A model generated the notes under the pieces. It saw nothing but the letters and a program-made list of their open reading frames with translations. It searched no databases and was not told where the DNA came from. Shown one piece after another: positions 35,735 to 43,967 of a DNA stretch of 64,000 nt (positions within the stretch are counted from its first letter, which is position 1; every line of letters begins with the position of its first letter). Both the position numbers and the translations under genes were made by a program. Origin of the DNA: Archaeoglobus veneficus SNP6 (GTDB lineage: Archaea; Halobacteriota; Archaeoglobi; Archaeoglobales; Archaeoglobaceae); NCBI RefSeq assembly GCF_000194625.1, contig NC_015320.1, positions 852,612 to 916,611 on the forward strand, given 5' to 3'.

Positions 35735-36244
35735 TTATTCCATACTCTTCAAAACGCCCTGTCTCACGCTGACCGCAACACCTCTCTTCATTTCGAGCAT
35801 CTCCTTGGCTGCGAGGATGGCCTTTCCAGTGGCGAGGAGTTCATCTTTCTCGTTTACTACTATCACTTCATCGTTGGGCCTTATTTTTTCATCAACGTCC
35901 ACGACGTGCTTTGCGAAAACACTCTTGCCCTTGGCAATGAATTCGGATACATCGTTTCTAACGCATACTCTCAGCTTTGGATACGGGAAGGTTTTATGAA
36001 GTCTCCTCGCCCCTTCAATGCTTATGGTTAGAAGTCCCGAATCAGGTTTAACCGTTGCGATTCTTACACCATCGACGACCTGCCTCACTCTTCCAGTCGA
36101 AGAAAGAATGAAGCTGCAAGTTTCCGGAAAGAGCGCTTTTCCCGCCCCCCTTCCAAACTGATAGTCTGCTATGACCCTCACGAGCCTGAGCGCATTCGTA
36201 AAAGCTCCAACGCTTGACACGTCTTCGTTATCTCTACCGCCCAT
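35735..36244 (-). CDS. PUA-domain protein
   Basis: 169 residues. The C-terminal ~80 residues (RLHKTFPYPKLRVCVRNDVSEFIAKGKSVFAKHVVDVDEKIRPNDEVIVVNEKDELLATGKAILAAKEML) in outline form a PUA RNA-binding domain: a strand, the AKGKSVFAKHV helix-turn, PNDEVIVVN and a final LATGKAILAA. The N-terminal part resembles the pre-PUA domain of archaeal tRNA-guanine transglycosylase relatives. It likely binds tRNA or rRNA. Its start overlaps the 3' end of the cis-prenyltransferase-like gene by 11 nt. Confidence 0.78.
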   Translation of the reverse strand: MGGRDNEDVSSVGAFTNALRLVRVIADYQFGRGAGKALFPETCSFILSSTGRVRQVVDGVRIATVKPDSGLLTISIEGARRLHKTFPYPKLRVCVRNDVSEFIAKGKSVFAKHVVDVDEKIRPNDEVIVVNEKDELLATGKAILAAKEMLEMKRGVAVSVRQGVLKSME

Positions 36245-36821
36245 ACCTGCGTTCCCTCCTCTGGTAGTCTCTCAGGCAGCGGAGGAAGTCAATATATCTA
36301 AAGCTTTTCCAGTCCATGTCAAGGAAGTGCATTTCGCTGTATATGCTCTGCCATATGAGAAAGTCTGGAATTAATGCTCCGGCCCTGACAATGAGATCTG
36401 GTGGAGATTTGATTCTTAAAAACGCTTCAATGAGTTCTTCGTCTACCTCCTCTGGTTCGAGCTCTCCTTTCTCAACAAGTTCTGCGAGCTTCCTGACTGC
36501 CTCGACGATCTCGGCTCTCCCACCAAGGCCTGCGATTACATTCAGCCTGACGTTTCCCCGTTGCCTGTCAAGCACACCTTTGCTGTGAATGAGTCTACAA
36601 CCAAATTCCTCCGCAAGCCTTTCGAGTTCGGGTGTGAAATCGTGAACGCATATTGTTATCTCTTCAATCCCAAACTTCTCACACCACTTCACAAATTCGG
36701 TAAAGCTATCGGCATTTTCAATTAAATCATCCACAACGAGCATTATATGGCGTGGTTTCTTGCCCGCAGCCACTATCTTTTCAAGTCGCCTTGTGTAGAC
36801 GCTCCTGATGAGATCGAGCAT
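36234..36821 (-). CDS. degenerate cis-prenyltransferase homologue (UppS/NgBR-like)
   Basis: 195 residues. The overall UppS pattern is recognisable (KKPRHIMLVVDD, GGRAEIVEAVRKL, DLIVRAGALIPDFLIWQSIYSEMHFLD, YQRRERRYGR) but the catalytic DGNRRWA following PRHI is replaced by VDDLIENAD, and the protein is about 40-50 residues shorter than UppS. The C-terminal RYGR keeps an RxG-like motif. This is the pattern of the non-catalytic subunit (NgBR/Nus1) of heteromeric cis-prenyltransferases, described also from Archaeoglobus. The partner is not in the window. Divergent from the DUF92 gene, 38 bp apart. Confidence 0.72.
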   Translation of the reverse strand: MLDLIRSVYTRRLEKIVAAGKKPRHIMLVVDDLIENADSFTEFVKWCEKFGIEEITICVHDFTPELERLAEEFGCRLIHSKGVLDRQRGNVRLNVIAGLGGRAEIVEAVRKLAELVEKGELEPEEVDEELIEAFLRIKSPPDLIVRAGALIPDFLIWQSIYSEMHFLDMDWKSFRYIDFLRCLRDYQRRERRYGR

Positions 36822-36859
36822 CGGTAAAATTTTTAACTTGCCCTACTTAACCCTTGCCG

Positions 36860-38056
36860 ATGTTCCTGCTCATACTTCTGTCCCTACTGATACCTATTCT
36901 TCCAGAAAGAGTTGTAGTCGGACTTGCCCTCGCTGTGTTGCTCGCTTACGCCATTGTTAGAGATATAAAACCTGGAATCAGTAGGGTTGATGAAACAACG
37001 TCTTACTTCAACTCTATCCTCCTCTCGACTCTGATGCTCTCAACGACGCTTCTCGGCGTGCCGAAGAATGTCGTGGGAGCAGCGATGATCCTTGCAGAGC
37101 TTCACGGTTTGAGGGAGAAAATATTTAGAGGAGCAATAAAAGACATAGCCTTATTTACGGCGTGCGGTCTCGTGTACTTTCTCTATTTCCACTACGTGAC
37201 AAAAACGCCCTTCAACATGGACTACCTCTTCTTCCTGTCCCTCACGGGCAGCCTTGCCGCATCTCTTGTTGAAAGTGTTGAGACCGACAGCGATAAAAGA
37301 ACAACACTCTTGCTTGCGTCCGCCACGACTTATTTGATCTTTAACATATACGCGCTCCAGACGACTTTACCCGATCTCGCAAAAGCGTTTGCGATATCAT
37401 TTGCCCTGAGTCTCGCCGCGACGAGGGCAGGGGTTGCAGACGAGAGCGGACTGCTGAGTGCAACGCTGATTGGGACTCTTGTGATAGTCTTTACGGACAT
37501 AAGATACTTCCTCGTTCTCCTTACGTTCTACATGCTTGGCAGCGCTTCAACCAAGTATCGATACACTCTAAAGCTTCAAAGGGGGATTGCAGAACCTGCG
37601 GGAGGGGCGAGGGGATATGCGAACGTTTTTTCAAACAGCCTCGCGCCTCTCTTCTTTGCAATAAATTACGGCTTTTACGGATTCGATGCTTTCAGCATCG
37701 CCTTTGTCGCTTCAGTTGCAACCGCTCTTGGCGATACGATGGCGAGCGAGGTGGGGAAGACGGCCGAGAGAGTTTACCTGATAACCAACTTCAGAAGGGT
37801 TCAGCCCGGTGTCAGCGGAGGTGTTTCGGTTAAGGGAGAAATGGCCGCCTTCGCCGGGTGCGCGATCGTTTCTGCAATCGCCCTTGCTTCAGGAATCGTT
37901 GGGCTGAAAGGTGCGACAATCGCCCTCTTTGCTGGCTTCGTGGGTGTTCACGTTGATAGCATACTGGGTGCGACTCTCGAAGAAAAAGGATTGCTCACTA
38001 ACGCTGGCGTTAACTTTTTTGCGACGCTTTCGGCAGGCCTGCTGTGTCTGCTGTAA
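36860..38056 (+). CDS. DUF92/VTE6-like integral membrane protein
   Basis: 398 residues with about ten to eleven hydrophobic segments. The C-terminal half carries the DUF92 (TMEM19/VTE6) signatures: RAGVADESGLLSATLIGTLV, YMLGSASTKYR, RGYANVFSNSLAPLFFA, VASVATALGDTMASEVGKT and VQPGVSGGVSVKGEMAAFAG. Plant VTE6 is a phytyl-phosphate kinase and acts on isoprenoid phosphates; together with the divergent cis-prenyltransferase subunit this suggests a role in polyprenyl-phosphate metabolism (inference). TTG 36854 is an alternative start. Confidence 0.82.
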   Translation: MFLLILLSLLIPILPERVVVGLALAVLLAYAIVRDIKPGISRVDETTSYFNSILLSTLMLSTTLLGVPKNVVGAAMILAELHGLREKIFRGAIKDIALFTACGLVYFLYFHYVTKTPFNMDYLFFLSLTGSLAASLVESVETDSDKRTTLLLASATTYLIFNIYALQTTLPDLAKAFAISFALSLAATRAGVADESGLLSATLIGTLVIVFTDIRYFLVLLTFYMLGSASTKYRYTLKLQRGIAEPAGGARGYANVFSNSLAPLFFAINYGFYGFDAFSIAFVASVATALGDTMASEVGKTAERVYLITNFRRVQPGVSGGVSVKGEMAAFAGCAIVSAIALASGIVGLKGATIALFAGFVGVHVDSILGATLEEKGLLTNAGVNFFATLSAGLLCLL

Positions 38057-38083
38057 GAGAGGATTAATAAAAAATTGAAAATA

Positions 38084-38863
38084 CTACCGGAAGTACCTCA
38101 AATCCTCGTCGCTCTTCCACTGCTGCATTGCAGCCTCCTGCAACTCCTTTATCTGGGCTATGAGCTTCTCCATTTCCTTTGCCCTCTCGTTGAGTGCTTC
38201 GATGCTCACATCGAGGTTCAGCATCTGCATGAGCACATCAAGCACGGCCTTGGCACTCTTCGGATCCACCATGTAACCCGACGTAACACCCATCAAGCAC
38301 GCAGCTTCTATTCCCTCGAGCATGGAAACGCCAAGAAGCAGGCCGGAAGCTCCAATTATGCCCCCACCTGGCTCACCTTCCTCGAATCTGACTCCGTAAC
38401 TCTTCAGTTCCTCGACAAGCTTCGGGCTATTAGCAGCTCCGAGGACGTAGGGTTCCTCGACGAGCTTTCCTACTCCGTATCCGCCGAGGGTGTATATTCT
38501 CTTCGCCCCAAAGCGCTTCGCAACGTCTATGTAGGCGTTTACAAGCTCGAAATGGCCTTCGTTGCTTATGCTCTGGAAATCTCCGACGAGGATGAGTAAA
38601 TCCGGCGAATCGCCGCTGGACTTGTACGCATATACTTCGTTCTTCGGCATGCTCACAGTTCCGTCCTCCATTACCATGACCTGCGGAGGAAAGTGGTGCG
38701 AGTATATCTCGACAGCGAGTTCTGTATCTAGTTCCTTTACGAGGTGGTCTGCAACGAGCTTACCAACGTGGCCTATGCCCGGCAGACCCTCTATGAACAC
38801 TGGGTTTTCGAGACCCAATTCCTCGACGCTCTTGACAAAGCGAACGTCAACCCTTTGAAGCAT
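38084..38863 (-). CDS. PAC2-family proteasome assembly chaperone homologue
   Basis: 259 residues. PAC2 fold: VFIEGLPGIGHVGKLVADHLV, LLILVGDFQSISNEGHFEL, IYTLGGYGVGKLVEEP, GGGIIGASGLLLGVSMLEGI and a C-terminal helical region (IEALNERAKEMEKLIAQIKE). Archaeal members (PbaB) bind the 20S proteasome alpha ring through a C-terminal HbYX-like tail; here the end is DLRYFR, with Phe in the Tyr position. Its start overlaps the end of nop10 by 17 nt; aIF2-alpha/Nop10/PAC2 is a conserved archaeal operon. Confidence 0.9.
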   Translation of the reverse strand: MLQRVDVRFVKSVEELGLENPVFIEGLPGIGHVGKLVADHLVKELDTELAVEIYSHHFPPQVMVMEDGTVSMPKNEVYAYKSSGDSPDLLILVGDFQSISNEGHFELVNAYIDVAKRFGAKRIYTLGGYGVGKLVEEPYVLGAANSPKLVEELKSYGVRFEEGEPGGGIIGASGLLLGVSMLEGIEAACLMGVTSGYMVDPKSAKAVLDVLMQMLNLDVSIEALNERAKEMEKLIAQIKELQEAAMQQWKSDEDLRYFR

Positions 38864-39047
38864 TTGACCACCTCCTTATATTGAAGAAACCAAGCTCTTT
38901 CCTGAGCATCCTGCGATACCTGCCGTAGGGATCCTCAGGCGAGAAGCGGGGTGGGATGGGCATATACGTTTTTCCGCCGCATTTGGGACAGACCTCTTTG
39001 AGTGTATATGTTCCACAGCTTCCACACTTGCGCATCTTTACCTTCAT
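38847..39047 (-). CDS. nop10: H/ACA ribonucleoprotein protein Nop10
   Basis: 66 residues. Zinc ribbon Cys8, Cys11, Cys20, Cys23 (KCGSCGTYTLKEVCPKCGGKT), then PIPPRFSPEDPYGRYRRMLRKE, the conserved surface that contacts Cbf5. Component of the pseudouridylation particle guided by H/ACA sRNAs. The C-terminal FFNIRRWSNASKG is longer than usual and exists because the frame runs into the PAC2 gene. Its start overlaps the aIF2-alpha stop by 4 nt. Confidence 0.95.
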   Translation of the reverse strand: MKVKMRKCGSCGTYTLKEVCPKCGGKTYMPIPPRFSPEDPYGRYRRMLRKELGFFNIRRWSNASKG

Positions 39048-39862
39048 ACTGCTTCCCTCACGAAGTTGCCCTCTCCGCCCAGCTTCTTAATCGTCCTTAA
39101 AACACTCGAGGTCACGTTCTTCAATACCTTCTCAGCCGTCTTGTAGTCTTCGGCCTCGATTATTACCCTGTAGCGGGGAGCTCCGACATACTCAATTTTC
39201 ATGTTAACACCGTTTGCAAATTTGTAGGCCTCGGTGAGGGCCTTCTTTATTCTCTCAATTCCGTCTGGAGCGTTGCTCTTGAGTTCGAAGTAGCCACGAA
39301 CTTTTACCTTGGGTGGTTTTATGTTTTCGTGGGCTATCTCTGCCATGGCCTTGGCAAACTCCTCTCCGACGATTGGTGAGAGCACCTCATAGCCTTCGAA
39401 GGCAATCTCCTCAAAAGCGCCGTAAATTGTGTCATACTCTTCTATCAGCTTCTTTCCTATCTTGGCAAGCTCGTCTCTCTGCAGGCCAATTTTCTCACCA
39501 ACTATTTCCAGCCACTTAAAGGCCTTGAGTTCGTTCTTCCACTGCTGTATCTTCTCTCTCTTCTGTCTTTCGTTGACATCCTTAATAGAGAGGTCTATGT
39601 GCCCCCTCTTTGGATTTACATCGAGAACCTTGCAAACGACCTTCTGCCCCTTCTTCACGTAGTCCCTTATGTCTTTAATCCAGCCTGGCGCAACCTCACT
39701 AATATGCACGAGTCCCTCTCTACCCTCGTACTCATCGAGAGAGACAAAAGCGCCAAAGTCGAGAACTCTTGTGACAGTTCCTATTACAATTTCGCCTTTT
39801 GCCGGATAACCGCTTCTCCTGATAATCAGCCGGTCTTCAGCTTTTTTACCTTTCTCGGTCAT
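39044..39862 (-). CDS. eif2a: translation initiation factor aIF2 alpha subunit
   Basis: 272 residues. N-terminal S1 domain (GEIVIGTVTRVLDFGAFVSLDEYEGREGLVHISE outline, with VHISEVAPGWI), helical middle domain (KAFKWLEIVGEKIGLQRDEL) and the alpha/beta C-domain (KVRGYFELKSNAPDG, YRVIIEAEDYKTAEKVL). Binds the gamma subunit and tRNAi during initiation. First gene of the operon with nop10 and the PAC2 gene. Confidence 0.96.
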   Translation of the reverse strand: MTEKGKKAEDRLIIRRSGYPAKGEIVIGTVTRVLDFGAFVSLDEYEGREGLVHISEVAPGWIKDIRDYVKKGQKVVCKVLDVNPKRGHIDLSIKDVNERQKREKIQQWKNELKAFKWLEIVGEKIGLQRDELAKIGKKLIEEYDTIYGAFEEIAFEGYEVLSPIVGEEFAKAMAEIAHENIKPPKVKVRGYFELKSNAPDGIERIKKALTEAYKFANGVNMKIEYVGAPRYRVIIEAEDYKTAEKVLKNVTSSVLRTIKKLGGEGNFVREAV

Positions 39863-39898
39863 CCAAGTTCCTTTGGAGAGAGGTAATTTAAAGGTTGC

Positions 39899-40162
39899 CT
39901 AAGGTCGCTTCCGCTTCAAAACTCTAAGCTCGTTTACGAACATTCTCCAGTTCAGGACAAAGTGAAGAACAGCAATTGCAATTATTGCAAGGCCAACATA
40001 CTCGTGGTATTCTCTCCATGTGCCCTTCTCGAGTCCGAAGATTACAATATGTCCGCTCTGCGGCCCTTTAGGAGACAGGAAGAGCAGTATACCACTTATT
40101 GCCTGAAAGATGCCGGTGGCGATCAGACTGAGAGTGACGATAACTTTACTTTTCGCACCCAT
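39899..40162 (-). CDS. DUF4405-like small membrane protein
   Basis: 87 residues with two membrane helices: VIVTLSLIATGIFQAISGIL and VGLAIIAIAVLHFVLNW. A His in each helix region (GHIVIFG, YHEYVG, LHFVLNW) and the loop EKGTWREYHEYVG resemble DUF4405 proteins, a haem-b-like family related to cytochrome b561. Cofactor binding is inferred. It lies 36 nt downstream of the aIF2-alpha start on the same strand and may have its own promoter. Confidence 0.7.
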   Translation of the reverse strand: MGAKSKVIVTLSLIATGIFQAISGILLFLSPKGPQSGHIVIFGLEKGTWREYHEYVGLAIIAIAVLHFVLNWRMFVNELRVLKRKRP

Positions 40163-40282
40163 GGTGCTACATACTTTGGAGGAGATATATAAAATTTAAT
40201 GGAGTAAATGGCGAGAAGTAGCGGTATAGATTAGAATATAAGGGTAGTTAAAGTTAAATACCCGCTGGCCAGAGGATATACC

Positions 40283-40462
40283 ATGGCGAAGGGCCAGAAA
40301 ACCAAGACTCCGCCTCTAATGTCCTCGGCGGGTATAATGAGGTACTTTGAGGAAGAAAAGACCCAAGTAAAAATAAGCCCGAAGAGCATTCTCGCCTTTG
40401 GTTTCGTCATCGGAGCACTGATAATCGTCTTAAATGCATACTATGGACTCTGGCCGGGTTAA
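40283..40462 (+). CDS. secG: preprotein translocase subunit Sec61-beta (SecG-like)
   Basis: 59 residues, too short for standard gene-length cutoffs. MAKGQKTKTPPLMSSAGIMR then YFEEEKTQVKISPKSILAFG and one C-terminal membrane helix (FGFVIGALIIVLNAYYG). The PLMSSAGIMRYFEEE block is the archaeal Sec61-beta signature. It stabilises SecY-SecE at the membrane. TATA-like GTTAAATA lies about 25-30 nt upstream, with AGAGGA before ATG 40283. The engB gene begins inside its 3' end. Confidence 0.96.
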   Translation: MAKGQKTKTPPLMSSAGIMRYFEEEKTQVKISPKSILAFGFVIGALIIVLNAYYGLWPG

Positions 40463-41036
40463 GCACGAGATAATCTTCGTTGGCCGCTCCAACGTTGGAA
40501 AATCCACTCTTTTTTCTGCTCTCTTCGGGAAAAAGGTTAGAAAAGGTAAGAAGCCTGGTACCACTATCAAGCCCAACTTTTTGCAGTATCGCGACCTGCT
40601 CATCACGGATTTGCCGGGCTACGGCTACATACGGGGGGTAAATAGAGACTTCAATGAGAGGGTTAAGGATTTCATAGTCCACTATATAGAGAACAACGCT
40701 AATAGGATTATAGTCTCGGTTCACGTAATAGATGCGAAGGCCTTTCCAGAAGTGGTCGAACGATGGGAGAGCAGGGGCGAGATTCCGGTTGACATAGAGA
40801 TGTACGAGTTTCTCGATGAGGTGAGCAATGTAATCGTTGCTGCAAACAAAATCGACAAAGTAGAGAATGTTGATGAAACCCTCGACATCATAGCCGAAAA
40901 GCTCGGCATGCTCTCTCGCGACATGATATTTCCAGTGTGTGCCAAAAAAGGGGAAGTAAAACCTCTCAAGGAGGAGCTCAAAAAAAGGCTTGTGAGAGCT
41001 GGCAGGAGCGATTTGCTCGGGGTTTTCAGGCGTTAA
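40434..41036 (+). CDS. engB: EngB/YihA-type GTP-binding protein
   Basis: 200 residues; TRAFAC GTPase with G1 GRSNVGKST, G2 PGTTIKPNF, G3 DLPGYGYIRG and G4 ANKIDKVEN. Bacterial EngB works in large-subunit assembly; the archaeal homologue is presumed to act in ribosome biogenesis. ATG 40434 overlaps secG by 29 nt; ATG 40443 is as good a start. Co-transcribed with secG. Confidence 0.92.
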   Translation: MHTMDSGRVKHEIIFVGRSNVGKSTLFSALFGKKVRKGKKPGTTIKPNFLQYRDLLITDLPGYGYIRGVNRDFNERVKDFIVHYIENNANRIIVSVHVIDAKAFPEVVERWESRGEIPVDIEMYEFLDEVSNVIVAANKIDKVENVDETLDIIAEKLGMLSRDMIFPVCAKKGEVKPLKEELKKRLVRAGRSDLLGVFRR

Positions 41037-41074
41037 ACGTTTAGTCTTCTCAGCCAAAAAATTTTATAAAAATT

Positions 41075-42268
41075 TCAGAAGGTGTTCAGTTCTCCGTTGA
41101 TGACCATCTCCGTTATCTTCGTTATGTCGGACAGCCACTCCTCGGCAACTTCTCTGATTCCGGGTTCCATTTTCTCGACTTCATATCCTTTCTCCGGTAT
41201 TATCTGGATGCTGAGAGCCTTAGGCTCGTTTATTGGCTTTCCTATCTGGGACAAAATTCTGACGTAGATTTCCTTGATTCCCTCCACTTTCTCGACACAA
41301 TCGCTCGCTATTGCGTTGGCAAGCAGGTTGTAAATCTTGCCCACGTGATTTATCGGGTTCTTTCCGCTTGTGGCCTCCATGCTCATAGGTCTTCCCGGAG
41401 TGATCAGCCCGTTGCACCTGTTGCCCCTTCCAACGCTGCCGTCGTCACCATTCTCTGCTGATGTACCCGTGACGGTGAGGTAGTAGCAGCCCCTTTCGTA
41501 GTCATCAGCGGTGTTAACGTTGACTATAACTTCTCTCTCCGTGTACTCGCCTGCTATGTCCTTAACCCACTCGGTAAGTTCCTGCTTTATCGCATCGTAC
41601 TCCTCTATGTCGTTGAGGTATCTGTCAATAAAGGCACACGCGATGGTAAGGGTAATCCGATCTTTCTCCCTGAGCCCCATTACCTTAACATCTTCACCAA
41701 CTGCAGGATTTTTCCGCCTGAACTCGTTGTATATACGCTGTTCGACATTGTAAACGAGGCGTTCGGTTTCGCTGAGGGGGGCATAGCCTATACCGAAGGA
41801 TGTATCGTTTGCGTGCGGAACTTTTCCGCGTTTAAATACATCCTTGAGGTCAGTACTGCCCTCACCAAGCCTGACATCGAAGACAATGTCCGTTTCAACG
41901 TCCAGACAATGCATGTGCTCCCTGATGTAGTCCTTCGCAGCTTTAAGGGCGATCTTGTCCGTTGGGATGTAAACGCCCTCAAAGAACTTCGTCGCCCTGC
42001 CGACGAGAAGGACGTAGATGGGCTCTATCACCTCTCCTCCGCCAAATTGTGGGTTTGATCTACCGGCAACAATCTGAGTTTCATCGGTGTTGTGATGCAG
42101 AATAGTACCAAGGCGCTTCATGTATTCTTTGCTCAAAGCCCTGCTCATCGCCTCTGCCATCCCGTCCGCAAGGCTGTCAGGGTGACCAATGCCCTTTCTC
42201 TCGACTATCTCAATCTGCTGCTGTTCAATAGGAGTGTGAACGATTTCCTCGACATAAATGTTCTTCAT
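41075..42268 (-). CDS. mat: archaeal-type S-adenosylmethionine synthetase
   Basis: 397 residues of the archaeal MAT family, distinct from bacterial MetK. Conserved blocks [62 protein letters not shown] and [21 protein letters not shown] are present. Makes SAM from methionine and ATP. ATG 42268 chosen because GGTGAG lies 4-5 nt upstream; the annotated-looking GTG 42277 is part of that Shine-Dalgarno. A TATA-like AATATTTATA sits about 35 nt upstream. Confidence 0.97.
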   Translation of the reverse strand: MKNIYVEEIVHTPIEQQQIEIVERKGIGHPDSLADGMAEAMSRALSKEYMKRLGTILHHNTDETQIVAGRSNPQFGGGEVIEPIYVLLVGRATKFFEGVYIPTDKIALKAAKDYIREHMHCLDVETDIVFDVRLGEGSTDLKDVFKRGKVPHANDTSFGIGYAPLSETERLVYNVEQRIYNEFRRKNPAVGEDVKVMGLREKDRITLTIACAFIDRYLNDIEEYDAIKQELTEWVKDIAGEYTEREVIVNVNTADDYERGCYYLTVTGTSAENGDDGSVGRGNRCNGLITPGRPMSMEATSGKNPINHVGKIYNLLANAIASDCVEKVEGIKEIYVRILSQIGKPINEPKALSIQIIPEKGYEVEKMEPGIREVAEEWLSDITKITEMVINGELNTF

Positions 42269-42421
42269 TGGACTCACCGATGCAGGAGGATTATGAAGAG
42301 ATATAAATATTATCCCCTAAACACGTGAGGTCTTTTATAGGCGGTGATACAAAATCCTGGAGAATTGTTTTGCTTCTTTTGAAGCTAAAAAATAATTCTG
42401 TTAAGAGTTAGCTCTTAAGAC

Positions 42422-42862
42422 CTACTGTACCTCTGCTTTCCTCATGTTCCAGAGTCCAGTGACTATGCTGTATGCGAACTTTGCAGCGAAGTAGAATATC
42501 GCAACGGCAAATACAGTTGTTATGGGGGGAAGAGAAGAGCCCCCAAACACATACTTCGCAAAAAGCATGTATGGAGAGAGGATTATAAAGAAGACAGACG
42601 AGTTTATGGCTATTTTCCGGAAGAATATTCTCGAGTATATTTCGTTCATCTCCGCCTGCAGTCCGTCGTACGCTTCTTTGTCGTTCATTATGATCGCGAG
42701 CGTTACGGCATCGTAGTACTCAGCAAGCTGTCTTTCCTCCTGCTCAAGTTCCTCCATATGCCTTTTGAAAACTATGGGCACAATCTTTTCCGCAGCTTTC
42801 TCGGAAATAACAACTGCAACAAGGGAAGAAGTCACAAGCAGGAACGATGCAGCGTCGAGCAT
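42422..42862 (-). CDS. DUF106/EMC3-like (Oxa1 superfamily) membrane protein
   Basis: 146 residues. Topology: N-terminal membrane helix (FLLVTSSLVAVVISEKAAE), a long cytoplasmic helical hairpin (EELEQEERQLAEYYDAVTLA ... LQAEMNEIYSRIFFRKI), then two membrane helices (SVFFIILSPYMLFAKYVF and ITTVFAVAIFYFAAKFAYSI). The LQxEMNEIYxRxFFRK pattern resembles DUF106, an archaeal relative of YidC/Oxa1 and EMC3. The longer open frame upstream is the shadow of the TauE gene; ATG 42862 is the first sensible start. Last gene of the DUF169-TauE cluster. Confidence 0.6.
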   Translation of the reverse strand: MLDAASFLLVTSSLVAVVISEKAAEKIVPIVFKRHMEELEQEERQLAEYYDAVTLAIIMNDKEAYDGLQAEMNEIYSRIFFRKIAINSSVFFIILSPYMLFAKYVFGGSSLPPITTVFAVAIFYFAAKFAYSIVTGLWNMRKAEVQ

Positions 42863-42915
42863 TTCCTTGACACCTGACAAAACTAAAAAATTGAAAATAA
42901 AAATTCTTCGCTGCC

Positions 42916-43941
42916 TTAAGGCGGCAGCTTGATTCCAAAGAATCCGCTCAGGAAGTACCTCGTTCCAACGTATGTTGCGAGGACACCGAAGAGTCCGTAC
43001 ATGAAGTCCATTGGCAGGTACTTCTGCGTCCTTGGCCCTATGTAGGAGCCTATGAAGATACCGGCCCAACCGATCAGTATTGGAACCAGTGGGAACTCAA
43101 CGCCCCTCGCAAGCCATCCAAGGATGGTCGAAGTCTGAGTGAAGAACACTGCAAGTGTCGAAGCTCCAGGTACGATGTACATTGGCAGTCCAAGGCTCGT
43201 CAGGAACGGAACGAAGAGGAAACCACCGCCAATGCCTAAAACTGCTGACATGAATCCTATCAGGAAACCAACGATGAACGGTATGTAGTTCCCAATCTTG
43301 AACTGCTCTCCGAAGAACTCGAACTCGGTGTATGTGCCGACCTTCAGGTTCTTTATGCCCTCGAGCTCGTGGAGTCTTCCAGCCTCTTTAAGTTCCTTGA
43401 CCTTCTGGGCGAATCTCTTGGCAGCTTCTCTTCCCTTTGCCTTTGAAGCCTTAGCTCTCGGTGTGAGCTGGTAGAACATGTACGCGGCTATCAGGTACGT
43501 ACCAAGCCCGAACACACCTTTGTAGACGGAAATGCCCAGCTTTCCACCAGTCAGCCAGACACCAGCCTGTGCTCCCAGTACTGCACCAATTCCAAGGAAG
43601 AGTCCTGCAGGCCAGACGAGTCTCTTCTGAGTGTACCAGTTTATCGTACTCGAAACTGCGTTGAACCACGTAAGCCCCGAGTTGCCCAGCCTGATGCTGT
43701 CTGTCAGGTACTTGCCCGCATCAGTGTACGAACCGATGTTAACTTTCACGCCTTTGAGCTGCTTTGCCCACTGGCCGAGTCCGAAGATGGATATGTGTCC
43801 CAGGCCTGCCATTATACCTCCAAAGGCTCCGACAGTCGAGAAAATCCATCCAACCCAAACACACCACAGAAAATAACCGAGGGCATTTATTGTTATTTTA
43901 TGCCCTGCGATTTCTACCCATGTTACGTCAAACACTCGCAC
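42916..43941 (-). CDS. TauE/SafE-family sulfite/organoanion exporter
   Basis: 341 residues, eight or more membrane helices in two repeats. Family signatures: VGAFGGIMAGLGHISIFGLG in repeat one and FIVGFLIGFMSAVLGIGGGFLFVPFL in repeat two, plus VPGASTLAVFFTQTSTILG. A charged soluble loop of about 60 residues (KAKGREAAKRFAQKVKELKE) separates the halves. The family exports sulfite, sulfonates or related anions. Start GTG 43941, or GTG 43935, which is better spaced from GGAGGTG. Follows DUF169. Confidence 0.9.
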   Translation of the reverse strand: MRVFDVTWVEIAGHKITINALGYFLWCVWVGWIFSTVGAFGGIMAGLGHISIFGLGQWAKQLKGVKVNIGSYTDAGKYLTDSIRLGNSGLTWFNAVSSTINWYTQKRLVWPAGLFLGIGAVLGAQAGVWLTGGKLGISVYKGVFGLGTYLIAAYMFYQLTPRAKASKAKGREAAKRFAQKVKELKEAGRLHELEGIKNLKVGTYTEFEFFGEQFKIGNYIPFIVGFLIGFMSAVLGIGGGFLFVPFLTSLGLPMYIVPGASTLAVFFTQTSTILGWLARGVEFPLVPILIGWAGIFIGSYIGPRTQKYLPMDFMYGLFGVLATYVGTRYFLSGFFGIKLPP

Positions 43942-43967
43942 TCACCTCCGGTGTTATTTAAAAACAT

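Noticed and set aside
42863-43069. N-terminal extension of the DUF106-like frame
   Set aside because: It is the shadow of the TauE/SafE gene end and has no membrane or DUF106 character; ATG 42862 fits better.
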